Source: Moringa oleifera (taxonomy: Eukaryota; Streptophyta; Magnoliopsida; Brassicales; Moringaceae). Taken from it: a stretch of DNA of 64,000 bases. The stretch is from assembly GCA_021397835.1 (NCBI GenBank), contig JAJFZO010000863.1, forward strand, positions 2,356,001 to 2,420,000, given 5' to 3'. Numbering within the stretch: the stretch's first letter is position 1; each line of letters begins with the position of its first letter. Below, one piece after another: positions 53,451 through 64,000 of the stretch. Below the pieces are notes generated by a model. The model was given only the letters and a program-made list of their open reading frames with translations, searched no databases and had not been told where the DNA came from. Position numbers and translations under genes: made by a program.

Positions 53451-54383
53451 TCATTCTAGGCCTTATATCAAGGATACATGAGATGCCCACGATAAGCAAT
53501 CAAACATCACACTGTAGTATGCTGACCCTTGGCAGACCCTGAATACAACCAATTCATAGGAGCTATACTAATTTAAATATAGTTAGCAGAGGTGTGAATC
53601 AACACGATTAGAAGAAAATTCATGGCAGATCACCACTATTATCTTAGCAAGTAAAGTGAGACAACTCAGCAATCTTTCTGAGTTCTCCACCTGCACACAG
53701 TATGTATCCTAGAAAGATAAGATGCATTCTATTGACTAACATGCATCATTTCTTCTGTTTCATTCTTGAATTCGTTGTTGGATATTGTCACAATTACTTC
53801 TGATGGATCAAAAGGAACATTGTGCTCCCAAATTAAGTAGAAGCTGAGAAAATACCACGTCCACAACTTGTTTCTATAATAAAAAGATCAAAGCAATTGC
53901 GCTCACTTTTAACATGAAAACCCAGTAATTATGGCCAATCATCCTGGTAATCATGCACTGAGTGCTCGGCAATGGGAATAAAACCAAACATTGCAGGACA
54001 GACAACATAAAAGATTAAAGATTTAAGGACCTGAAAATGTTGCACCAAAAGCACATAGTTTGGAAACATATAATGAGGACCAATGACTGCACAAGGTAGG
54101 CCTGGAAAGATGCAGTATAAAAAGATGACAACACATCACTTGACATTTAATAGGAAATGAGATCCAATAGGCAATCTCAAACAGTTCATTCTAAACCAAA
54201 ATATATTAGAGCATATGCTTGCTTTTTCCTGAAAAACTAAAAATATATGACCACTATTTTCCACAGGCTGTGCCCAAGTTCAACTCCGAAAAGTCGAAAA
54301 TCTTTTTGAGAATACATCATTTAACACATAGCAACTTCTGTATATACTTGTTAGATATGATCATTTATGGCATTGCTCAACAA
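53451..54383. other. Spacer between the Pro-rich gene and MED8 (convergent 3' ends)
   Basis: The two genes converge here, so the stretch should hold both 3' UTRs. No further open frame or recognisable repeat was seen. Confidence 0.45.
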
Positions 54384-54741
54384 TTACTGCTGATTTTGCT
54401 GTCTCTGTTGTGCAAAATTGGGATGATTTTGCTGCACATTCTGAAGTGCTACCATATTAGATTGTAGGTTCTGAGCATTTGGTTGCATATTACCAAACGC
54501 GCCTTGTGAACTGTGTTGTTGTTGCTGTTGCTGCTGTTGTGTTTGCATAGCCATCATACCACCAGGATTGGATGCTCCCATATTAAACACTGCAAGCAAA
54601 AGCCAAAATGAATTTTAATATCACAAGTTCATTAGTTACAGTGGATATAACAGCGCACAAAAGCATTTGATTTGCAACCACAGTTTCTGATTTCCCCAAA
54701 CAAAAGCACGCAAATTTTGTGTACGTTTATATATATGTATA

Positions 54742-54776
<35 letters not shown>

Positions 54777-57377
54777 AGTTACAGAGAAAAATGGAAACAT
54801 GCAGTTCATACTTTGATCACTCAAAATCTGTGATGCATGGCTTCGCTGTGCGTTGCTGCCAGTTAATCCGAACTGCAGAATGAATAGACCAGAAAGAGAA
54901 TTAGATAATCAAGTCACAGCAAACTATATGGGTTCTAATAAAATTTGATAATGAGGTATGAATAGACATTAAGAAGAAAACACAAATTAAAGTCAATAAA
55001 AATGTACATATATCAACGATTGTGCATGCAAAGGTGACCTCAAAGGACCTTAATGCAATATTGTCTCTACAATGACTTTCCAGTTTACTTCTCTATTTAG
55101 CAAGGATTACTAATATTATTGGATATATAGATGATCATATTCCATAAAGTTGCTACCATGTCGACAGGATAATAACTCAATGAATAGACATGATCAACGA
55201 TTGTGCATGCAAAAGTGACCTCAAAGAACCTTAATACAATATTGTCTCTACAATGACTTTCCAGTTTACTTCTCTATTTAGCAAGGATCACTAATATTAT
55301 TGGATATATAGATGACCATATTCCATAAAGTTGCTACCATGTCGACAGCATAATAACTCAATGCATGATCTTCCCTCAGTCAATGTACTCCAGAAGAAAC
55401 CTTTCCGGAGATCTTAATAAGGCATTTATTTCTAGTGTATCTTTCTCCCTTCTTGGACATTAACTATCAGGTTACCTGCATCCTTGGTAGAAGTGATTGT
55501 GATGGCATTGTAGCGGACATGTTCGGAATCTACAGTAAGATAAAATAAAAGCAATATGTGAATTTGCTATGACAAAAAAAAAGAAAAAAAAAAGAGCAAT
55601 GGATTACAATAACTTTAAACCATTATTAATAATATGTTAAATAGAAACAAGCACAATTTATGAATATCAGTTTCAGTTGCTTGTGTGAAATGAATAAATA
55701 TCACTGATCTCAAAAAGAATTGAATAAATATCTATAATGAACTGCAGTGTATTATTTCAATACTTGTAATACTGACTTCAGTAACTCAAATATTGCATAT
55801 GAATGCATTAGTAAAACAATTTACGTTGATCATTTTTTTCTTTAATTTTATCAGAATTGATCATCTAATTTAATAAACAATAGGTATGACTTGACATAGA
55901 TCCATTGAACATACAGAGCTAAGATCTTATCCGCTATGTCCATAAATATCAAAAACAAGGAGGGTAGCAATGGAGGCTGATACTGAAGAGAACCCAAAAA
56001 GAAATCATCTGGTCTTCAAGGCCAATTGGGAACCCAATATAGTGCAATTCATTTTGACATCTAGAATTAAAGTGATGGGTTATGGTCTACTAAATTGCAA
56101 AACAAAATTGTATTTTCAATTATAATTTATACTGAATCATAGTTTTTGTGTAGAAATAGAAAGCTGAGCCCAAATTGTTGTTAGCTGCACACACATGAAT
56201 TGTCTTCAATGCATGATCATTTAAAAGAAATAGCCTAGGAAAGAAAGCATTAGGTTGATAGAATGCTCTAAAACTGCTGAAGAACCACCAATCAAAGCTG
56301 AATCAACGACATCCCATTGGAATAATGAATAGACATATGAAAGGAGAGTAGCATGACACAAGAGGTCACATCAGATTTCAACGCGGATGAATAAGGCTCT
56401 CCCAAGACTTAGATAATATGGACATAGCTGCCAAAGAATACATGCAACACTGTAGATATAACATTACCACCAAATTAAAAGCAACAAGTGGCAGAATATT
56501 CCAAGCATCTAAGAGAGAAATCCAGCTATAGCCTCTTTGGAGAGAATAAATCTTAGAAATAGAAATTAAGTGAAACTGTAATTCTAAGTCTTCAGGAAAG
56601 CAACTATCACGAGCTATACTAGTTTTAGAGGTTAAGAAAAACACACGTTCAAGATTAACCCACTTAATAATGATTGATGCCTCCTAAGACTAACTGCATT
56701 GAAGAGAAAGGAAAATTGGGTAGGATAAATCAATATAGTCTCCAGAAAGCGATGCAACAAGCATTATTTATTTATTTATTTTTTGATCAGAAACAAAGTT
56801 AGCATTATATTAACTATAAGGCAGCAGGGGGTTGCCACCCATGTACAAAAAGTAAGTTAAATCCTATTTAGCAGTGAGAACATCCATGAACTCTACAAGG
56901 CAACAGGCATTAAAAATCAATGCTTCTATAAGCATTGCAATGACTAAAGGACAAGATAAATGAAAAAAGGGACTACCCCAATTTACATATGATAAATTTT
57001 TCTTTTAGAAAGCACAAAACAATAAGCAGTATCGACAAAGCAACAAATGTTGTAAGAGAAATATATCTAACCATTTGGCTATTTGGTGTTCCCTGGGCAC
57101 CACTAAACAATGCACTATTAGCTGTACCAGAAAACTGACTTAAATGACGACTCAGCTGATTCGTTTGATTGAGTTGGCCTTGACCTATACCATGCTGAAC
57201 ATGTCCAGTTGGCAGCTGCCGACTCTGAAATTGCTGGTGCCCAAGAGACTGAGAAAATTGCATTTGATGTTGCCCATGTAACTGAGAAGGCAAAAGTTTC
57301 CAGTTAAGCAACTAATAGGGGCAAAAAGGGAAGGGGTGGGGGGAGGCTTGAGGAAGCATACCAGAGTAAAACAGGCC

Positions 57378-57430
<53 letters not shown>

Positions 57431-60412
57431 ATTGCATTCGATGCAATAGCAAACAACATCAGGAAGATGTATGAAAAGGAAACAATTTGAGGCTCAAGAG
57501 CATTGGACCTCAAATCAGAGGTCATCCATGACATAGAAGACAGTCATAATAAATAATAAGGCTAAGCCTGAATCACGCAAGCATGCATCCTTAATTTGCA
57601 TCCGTAATGCATACATTTACATGCCAGAAATAAAACCCAAAGGAAAAGGAGCTAACTGTTAATTTACCGACTGAAACTTCTGCTGAGCCTGGCCCTGCAA
57701 ATCATGTAGTGGGGGTAGTTGGTTCTGCAAAAAGTATATAAAAGTCTTAATGTAACATATTCAATAGTCAGAAAGAAAATCTGCAGTAGGTAAAATAATC
57801 ATAAAATATACAAATTATAACCATGTTCACTCAGCCACTCTAAACAAGTGTACATTATACTTTAAGCCATTTCTCCAGGAAAAAAGGGGCAAAGAAATAT
57901 GCGAACACTAACAAACACACAAGACAATTAGATACTAACAGAAACGGTAGACAGCATAAATGTCAGACCTGACCCAATCCCTGTATTGGAGATTGCCTGA
58001 ATTGTTGCTGAGTAAGTAGTTGCTGTTGATGCTGCGGCAACTGCATCATTTTTTGTCTTTGCTGTTGTTGCTGGTGTTGTTGCTGCTGCTGTTGTTGGGT
58101 TTGTTGCTGAGGAGATGGTGTGTTCATCATGGTAGTACCTGACCTAGGTGAGTTGGCATATGGAAGTGGAGATGTTGTTGTGTTGTCAAAGGAAGTAGTA
58201 CTGGTAGCACCAGAAGGAGATGCAGCTGATCTTCCAATAAGTTGTGCTCCAGAAGCCTGAATGGATTTGAAGGTAAGATGACAAGCAACAGTGTAAGACA
58301 ACATGAATTTTGAATTGTACAAAGCACGAGATATCACCGACTGATTCCTAAGATGCCTCATTCAACAACACCCAGAATTAAATAAGAATAAAGCTTGAAA
58401 GATATCGAAGGAAAAAAGAAAAGCAAAGGAAATCTTTCTGAGTTCTATGTCCAAAACCTAATGTAAAGCTAGAAGTTTCCAGACTGGACCCAACGCTAGC
58501 AGTTCGATAGTAAAACCATCTGTCAGGCTTGCCTTGATTGGGAATAGTTCAACCAAGTTACACGCATTTACTAACATTATAGAAAGCTTGAACAAAAAAA
58601 TTTAATAATCAAACCTGTAACAAAGTCCCTTGGTTGCTGATGCTATTTGATGATAGGGGCGGAGTATTCTTCATATACATGCCTGTATGAGAGTGTTTAA
58701 AATGCTTCCTCTACAGTATCATGATATTATCTAGCATAAAAGTGGAAGAATGCCACTATAACAAGTTATTTATTTTTACCAGATGCATCAGGGAAAGTAT
58801 GCGCTCCATCACCCACAGTCAGGACATCTACCAGATGCAATGGAAGTGCTGTTGTAATTTGCCTCTGGTCTAAAGGCATCCGTAGTCCTGCGTTCACATT
58901 AGAAAAAAAAATAGTTAAGTATTTCTAGTTCCCATACCCAATGTAATATTAGCAAAGTGAGGAAAGAGAGAGGCTGAGCACCAAGTAGATGGTTCATAAC
59001 ATGTAAGCTTTCATTTAACAGGATAAAAACACATCAATCGGACAACATAAAGCCAGGCAGATACAGCAGCAGAAACAGTATACAAGCAAATATGTACCTG
59101 GATATACATGCATAACCATGACAGTAGCTATGATTATGTTTCCAAAGAACTACATGCATATTTCTCTCTCCTAAGTTGACAAATATACATACATTTGTGA
59201 ATATGAACATGAATGTGAGAGAGAGAGAGAGAGAGAGAGATATTAGCAGATGGAACTATCACCTTCACCAAAATTTACAGCAGCTCGGAGTAAGTTCTCT
59301 TGTTCCTGAATCTTGGCAGCTTGTCCCTTGTCCAAAGTTGGAAGAATTGGTGGCCCTTGGCGAGTACCAAAACAATATGCTTTTCGAGTATCAGCTAACA
59401 CTTTTTCTGCACTTTCACAGGCCGCTCCAATCATCTCTATTCTAGCCTGTAAAACTAGAACAGCATACTCTTGAATCTGAGGAAAGCAGAGGAAAACATA
59501 ACTGGATGCTAAAAGAACAAATGGATCACCTTTAACTTCTCAATTTGCAAGGGTATTGGTAAGTTTTGCATCACATGGAGTAACTGCTCTCTTTTAGAGT
59601 TGTCATCAGTTTCCATCTCAGGCAATAGCTTGGAGGACAACATGACGGGTAGAACTGTGGATACACAGCCCCATCAACAGTTACAAGGGCTATAATAAGA
59701 AAGAAAAATTTCAACAGGCATAGCACCTTACTGAAAATTCAGTGTGAGAGCACTTATCAATCTACAGAAAGTCACTTAGAAAGTACTCATTTATACATGT
59801 GCCTCATTAGTAACAAGCAAAAGAACCATACTTGTGGCATTCTCTCCGTTAACATTCCTCGGATATACCACAAAAGCCTTGGAAACTTTCCGAACTTCTT
59901 CCACAATATTGAAGAGCTCAAGGTTCACCATTGAATATTGGCCCAAAATATCTTGCCTGATGCACAGCACAAGTTATTTTTACTCAATTAACTCGCAAAG
60001 GGGTAAAAGTTATAACAAGAGACATCGAAGGCACGCATTGAGTAAGAAAATGAATCAGAAGCAAACCCTAGAACGTAGTAAAACATTACATGAGAAGGAT
60101 TACAAAGATGTGAAAAGTTAGGATTATCAACAATCAAATCAAGTATCAAACAAACATATATGTACATGAAAAGAAATAAGAGAACCATTTGGGGGTGGTG
60201 TTGGTGCGGGCGTAGGCATCAAAGTCCTCTAGGATGCGAGAGATGGCCTTGAAGAGGCTGATGGCCCGAGTCTTCAGAGATTCCAAGTTCAGCAACTGCA
60301 CCACCTCCTGATTCAGCTTCTCCGCTGCTGGCTGTGATACCTGCTGTTGCTGCTGTTGCACCTGTTGTTGCTGCTGGGATGGGTCCTGCATCAAACTCCC
60401 TCCTCCGTCCAT
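54384..60412 (-). CDS. MED8: Mediator of RNA polymerase II transcription subunit 8
   Basis: Head-module subunit of the nuclear Mediator complex that links transcription factors to RNA polymerase II; Arabidopsis MED8 acts in defence, flowering and sugar responses. Twelve exons on the minus strand: 60412-60186, 59956-59832, 59654-59530, 59446-59263, 58887-58780, 58682-58615, 58256-57969, 57724-57668, 57281-57072, 55529-55476, 54872-54812 and 54589-54384. They join to 570 aa, a little longer than Arabidopsis MED8. The conserved N-terminal helix region has NLESLKTRAISLFKAISRIL and EDFDAYARTNTTPKW. Later blocks are DILGQYSMVNLELFNIVEE, IEMIGAACESAEKVLADTRK, DKGQAAKIQEQENLLRAAVN and QITTALPLHLVDVLTVGDGA. 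The C-terminal half is Gln-rich. MDGGGSLMQDPSQ is the first ATG in frame. No defects were seen. Confidence 0.95.
54728..54775. repeat. TA/TG microsatellite in the last MED8 intron
   Basis: Compound (TA)n(TG)n(TA)n run of about 48 bp between exons 11 and 12. Confidence 0.9.
55012..55370. repeat. 181-bp tandem duplication in a MED8 intron
   Basis: Copy 1 (55012-55192) and copy 2 (55193 to about 55370) both run from atcaacgattgtgcatgcaa through ttgctaccatgtcgacag to aataactcaatg. They differ at only about ten positions plus a short deletion near the end of copy 2, so the duplication is recent compared with the other repeats here. Confidence 0.93.
57380..57427. repeat. (TA)n microsatellite in a MED8 intron
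   Basis: About 24 perfect TA repeats, roughly 100 bp from exon 9. Likely length-polymorphic. Confidence 0.95.
59217..59240. repeat. (GA)n microsatellite in MED8 intron 4
   Basis: Twelve GA repeats, about 23 bp from the exon 4 donor. Confidence 0.95.
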
Positions 60413-61749
60413 CGCAGTTTCAGATTGTTGCTTGTCGATCTTCTCTCGTAACAATCTCTGGTCACTTCAGTTCCTCCTTAGTTACCATTTCCTGAATCCA
60501 GTAATCCCTTTGTATCCAAAATCCGATCAGAAAATAATTGAAGATATGAACCCGAGCCTTCAACCGAAACAAGAAAAACAAATAAACAAGAGAAAGGATC
60601 TCTACTCATACAATAAATTTAAAAAGACAACCAATAAGGCTGATTTGACAAAATGAACTTGGGAGGATTTGGTTAATGAAAATTTAACCTTGATTTTTCT
60701 TAATCCAACTAATTTAACTTCTTATAGGCATGAAAATATCATATTCTCAATCTTTTATGAACAAATAATATGATTTTTAATTTTTTTTTTGTTTTCTTCC
60801 AAATTTTTAAAATGTGACTAACAAATGTTGTAGTTTTAATTTTATACTCTGTTTACTTCAATATATATAAGGTTTTAAAGTGATCTTGTTAATAATTTTT
60901 TTAAAAAAATTCGTCTTAATTGTTTTTATTTTAAGTGCATTTTTTAATTCTTTAAAATTCTCATATTTTTTGTTAAAATTTTGTACTTTTAATTTTTTAG
61001 ATGTTATGATCACGTTCATATAGAATTTTATTTAATTATCAAATTTTGAAAATTTAAATTAAATTTTATTAATGTCAAAATAAAAAATATTTATTTTTAT
61101 ATGATTCAATAATTAATCATTTTTTAAAAATTATAGAATTAAAGGAACTAATTAGTTTGATGGATCTGTTTCTTAAATAATATAATTCATGGATTTGATT
61201 GATTTGTGAAAACAATGGATCTAATTAACATATCAGAATCATAATTAATTAATTGATTAATTCATCACTTTTAAATTTTTTTAATTTGATAAAATTTGTT
61301 AATCATAATTTTATATTTATTAACCTTTTATTTTATTGCTTTTTAATGAAAAATAATGTTTCAAATCCACACAAACCAAAGATGGTGACAACAGGTGTGC
61401 TGATTTATCTGACCTTTAAGCATAGACCAAAAGCAACTATAAACAAGAGAAAACAAGATCCAAAAAATAATGGGAAGCATATAATTAACTATTTATGAAC
61501 AATCTTTTTAGTATGAAAGAAAACGGTATACAAATTAGGTTAGTTAAGAGTATTTTTTGATTTATAAGTTATTTTACTTGAACCATTAGTTGAGTTACAT
61601 TATTATTCAATGCTTGCGATTAACTTCAAATGTTTATAGAAACTCTTTATTTGTTTATTTTTTATAGGACGATCTTTACTTGTTAAACTAGTAGTATGTC
61701 TATGTCGAGTTAAGTCACTATGTTTTATTTTATGTTTCCATCACAAGAC
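60413..61749. other. MED8 leader/promoter region and AT-rich spacer
   Basis: The first 100-150 bp are probably MED8 5' UTR. From about 60660 the sequence is very AT-rich. No gene was seen. Confidence 0.45.
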
Positions 61750-62670
61750 TTCTTTTTCACCACAAAACCTCTTTGATTTCACTGTAAAGCCAACTCTTCG
61801 ATGCTATTCATTATCGTGAGTAGAGTAACTAGTTTCTAACGCATGTCTCCCACAACTGCATCCTCATTCAACATATGCATTTTTCTCACTTCTGTAAGTA
61901 AGTTTAACAAAACCATCATTACTAAAAGAACCTGACGCTTTGTCAAATTGGTGTTGTGTTATGTCATAATTTGATTTTCAAATCGCCATAAATTATATCA
62001 TGTTTTCAACTTGCATCCACTTTATCAGATTTTTTTAACTAGACTAAGTAATATGTATTTCAATTCATTTTTAGTATTGTCGTGTTTAGAGATCAATAAC
62101 CTTCTCAATCTCTTTGTCAAGCCATACTTGAGCAATTGGCAGTTCCTACTTAGCTTGTTTATGCTTATTTGTATCTTTCTTAAAAATTTTGAGGAAGCTC
62201 ATATGAAATATGGGATGCATTTTTAGCTGTTCGGGTAGTTGAAGTTAGTAAGCAACAATTCTAACATCTTTCTTACTCCATAAGGGTCCACCATTTTTTT
62301 CATAAATCTGGCATTTTGGTCATCAACTATGTTCCTCTACAACATAAAATATTTCACAACATGTCTAAAGAATATCTCGAGGTCATATCAATAAGGCATG
62401 CACGAGTAATTAGAATAAAATAATATATTTTGAGAATCTATCAATAATAATTACGATGATAGATAATTCCTTTACCTTTAAAAAGTATACAGTGAAAATC
62501 ATCGACATTGATTTCGATGGATATTCTAAAATAACCGAAGGTTATAACAAACTCACATTTTTTCTTTTATCTGTCTTTTTTCTATTGGCACATTAAACAT
62601 ATCTGGATATAGGCTTCAACATCTTCTATCATCTTTGACCAAAATCAAGATCTTAATAGCAATGCAACCA
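61750..62670 (-). mobile_element. Ty3/gypsy integrase remnant
   Basis: The minus strand shows scattered integrase blocks. Near 62560-62640 ILCQ-type codons (IQICLMCQ) match the zinc-binding C..C of integrase. VDDFHCILF and DRFSKYIILF are near 62430-62510. LPEQLKMHPIFHMSFLKIFK and VWLDKEIEKVIDL near 62090-62240 match the typical LPxxLxxHPxFHVSxLK tail and DKEIE. All frames are broken and no LTR was found. Confidence 0.75.
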
Positions 62671-63286
62671 TCCTGTTTGATGCTAAGGTAACTCAGTTAC
62701 CGTGATTTTCTTCAAAAATTGTTCCATAGCCTTTCAATCTTAAGCACAACTTGTTTACCTCTTTAAGTATGCAATCATCCAAAAGTAAGATTAAGTTAAA
62801 GTTCTTTTTCATTAGGACTCTTCTTGATCAATTTCAAGAAGCAGCTTCTTTATGAAACTCTTATGAAGACTATATTAGGGCATTCTCTCATTAAGACTTT
62901 ACTTAGATGATATATAAACATCTTTTTATTTCTTGAGTCATTTCGCTACCCTCTTCTGAAAAATGACCAAATCTTTTATTATAAAACATCCCTTACTTGT
63001 TACACTTACCATTTATGTCAAATTAGATTCACCATCTATGCCAAACTAAGCCATCATATTTGATCATGTATTTCTATCATTAAGCTTCTCTACAACACGA
63101 TTTATGTTCGTCTTGTGTTGCCTTTTTCGCTTTTTACTTGAGAAGCATTAAAAAATGTCATGCATGTTTGCATGCAAAATTCTTTCTAGTGCACAACTCT
63201 TACTATAATTTTAAGGATTACCTCCATTAGAAGGACTTGGATTTTACTAACTTTAAGTGAAATTTGCAAAATGAATTATATTTATT
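62671..63286. other. Unassigned spacer
   Basis: It probably continues the same decayed retroelement on its left part. No motif was recognised. Confidence 0.3.
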
Positions 63287-63843
63287 TAAAATTTAGGATA
63301 AATATCATTTAAAAATTTAAGTTTTGTCCTATCTCTCCAATCAAATTTTTACTTTTAAAAAGTATCCAAACAAATCTTAGTATTTTAATTTTGTCAAAAT
63401 TGAACCTCACTGAAAAATTTAAATATTAAAAATATTTAAATTAAAGATATTTAGCAATGAATTTTAACTTATAATTTTTTATGGATGTAATAAAATATTT
63501 AAATTGTCATCATAAAAAAGTTTAAAATTTTTTAAGTACTGAAAATGTTTATCTTAAAAAATATACCATCAAAAATTTTAAAAATTCATAAAAATAATTA
63601 ATTAGTTAAAAATTTTCAAATTTAAGGAGTAAAATCAAAATAAAATATAAAATCTATTTGAGAAGTTTTTAGTCATTTTTAACAATAAAAAATCATTAAT
63701 TTTTCATAATCATTTTGAGTTAACATTTAATTTAAACAAAATCAATAAATCAAGGACTATTTAGATATATTTTGAAAATTAATATTTGATTGGAGAGAGA
63801 GGGTTAAATTCAATGTTTTAAATGATATTTATCTTAAAATTTA
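63287..63843. mobile_element. MITE with long terminal inverted repeats
   Basis: The left arm (aaatttaggataaatatcat ... ctctccaatcaaat) pairs with the reverse complement of the right arm (aattttaagataaatatcat ... ctctccaatcaaat) over about 65-70 bp with some mismatches. The element is about 557 bp, AT-rich and without coding capacity. The superfamily is undetermined because a clear target duplication was not seen. Confidence 0.7.
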
Positions 63844-64000
63844 TATATATGTGTATATATTTTAATATTAACTTGAGATTTCTATCATACTATCGTGTCA
63901 AATTTAATGTTTGAAAATAAAATGTCATTTTTATCCATCATAATAAAATAAATAAGAAAATTCTCTCCTATTTCTTCCTTTCATGGGCTTCCCCCTTCTT
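63844..64000. other. Window end, AT-rich
   Basis: Short AT-rich sequence ending in a CT-rich stretch (ctcctatttcttcctttcat). No gene can be supported at the edge. Confidence 0.3.

Noticed and set aside
57185..57430. 81-codon minus-strand frame with an Ile-Tyr repeat
   Set aside because: It is the translation of the (TA)n microsatellite joined to MED8 exon 9 in the wrong frame.
60413..60454. N-terminal extension of MED8
   Set aside because: It begins at TTG, not ATG. MDGGG at 60412 is the first ATG in frame.

Overview
This is plant nuclear DNA, almost certainly from a eudicot. It is AT-rich, the genes have many GT-AG introns, and plant gene families sit between decayed LINE, Ty3/gypsy, PIF/Harbinger, CACTA-like and MITE elements. 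No bacterial, organellar or viral genome segment was seen, and no tRNA or rRNA gene was recognised. The species cannot be named from the sequence alone.

Six host genes are supported. (1) Positions 5-5670, plus strand: the last 17 exons of the catalytic A subunit of the vacuolar H+-ATPase; the 5' end lies outside the window. (2) 28015-29178, minus: a FAM32A-like (DUF1754) spliceosome-associated protein, with a leader exon near 31.5 kb and a 2.25 kb 5'-UTR intron that holds an LTR fragment. (3) 32324-38151, minus: a complete 13-exon sterol delta-7 reductase (DWF5 type), 436 aa. (4) 42095-44095, plus: an intronless P-class PPR protein, 666 aa. (5) 52252-53450, plus: a two-exon, 112-aa Pro/Ser-rich protein with a C-terminal cysteine cluster. 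(6) 54384-60412, minus: a complete 12-exon Mediator subunit 8, 570 aa, with glutamine-rich tracts. These are independent housekeeping genes, not an operon or a metabolic cluster. V-ATPase A, FAM32A and the PPR gene lying together may reflect conserved microsynteny with Arabidopsis chromosome 1.

From 6 to 27.5 kb the window is a block of repeats. In order it holds a degenerate GGCCCA-rich repeat and a CACTA-like non-autonomous element (7081-10283), which carries a GC-rich palindromic minisatellite, a tandem array of about 145 bp units and a broken coiled-coil ORF. Then come an L1-type LINE with recognisable ORF1, endonuclease, RT, zf-RVT and RNase H (about 12.76-18.12 kb), a decayed gypsy chromovirus (18.3-21.4 kb), and a PIF/Harbinger element that still shows both its DDE transposase and its Myb/SANT-like ORF (21.4-26.1 kb), with a MITE nested in it. 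A second gypsy element with both LTRs lies on the minus strand at about 46.2-50.95 kb. A third gypsy remnant (61.7-62.7 kb) and a long-TIR MITE (63.3-63.8 kb) close the window.

I found no convincing new biological system. The points most worth a second look are the palindromic minisatellite inside the CACTA-like element, a 36-bp tandem duplication that copies a 5' splice site of the sterol reductase gene, the two-gene PIF/Harbinger element, and an open coiled-coil segment inside the intron of the small Pro-rich gene. Exon coordinates were worked out by hand from splice consensus and protein-family knowledge, and may be off by a base or two in places.
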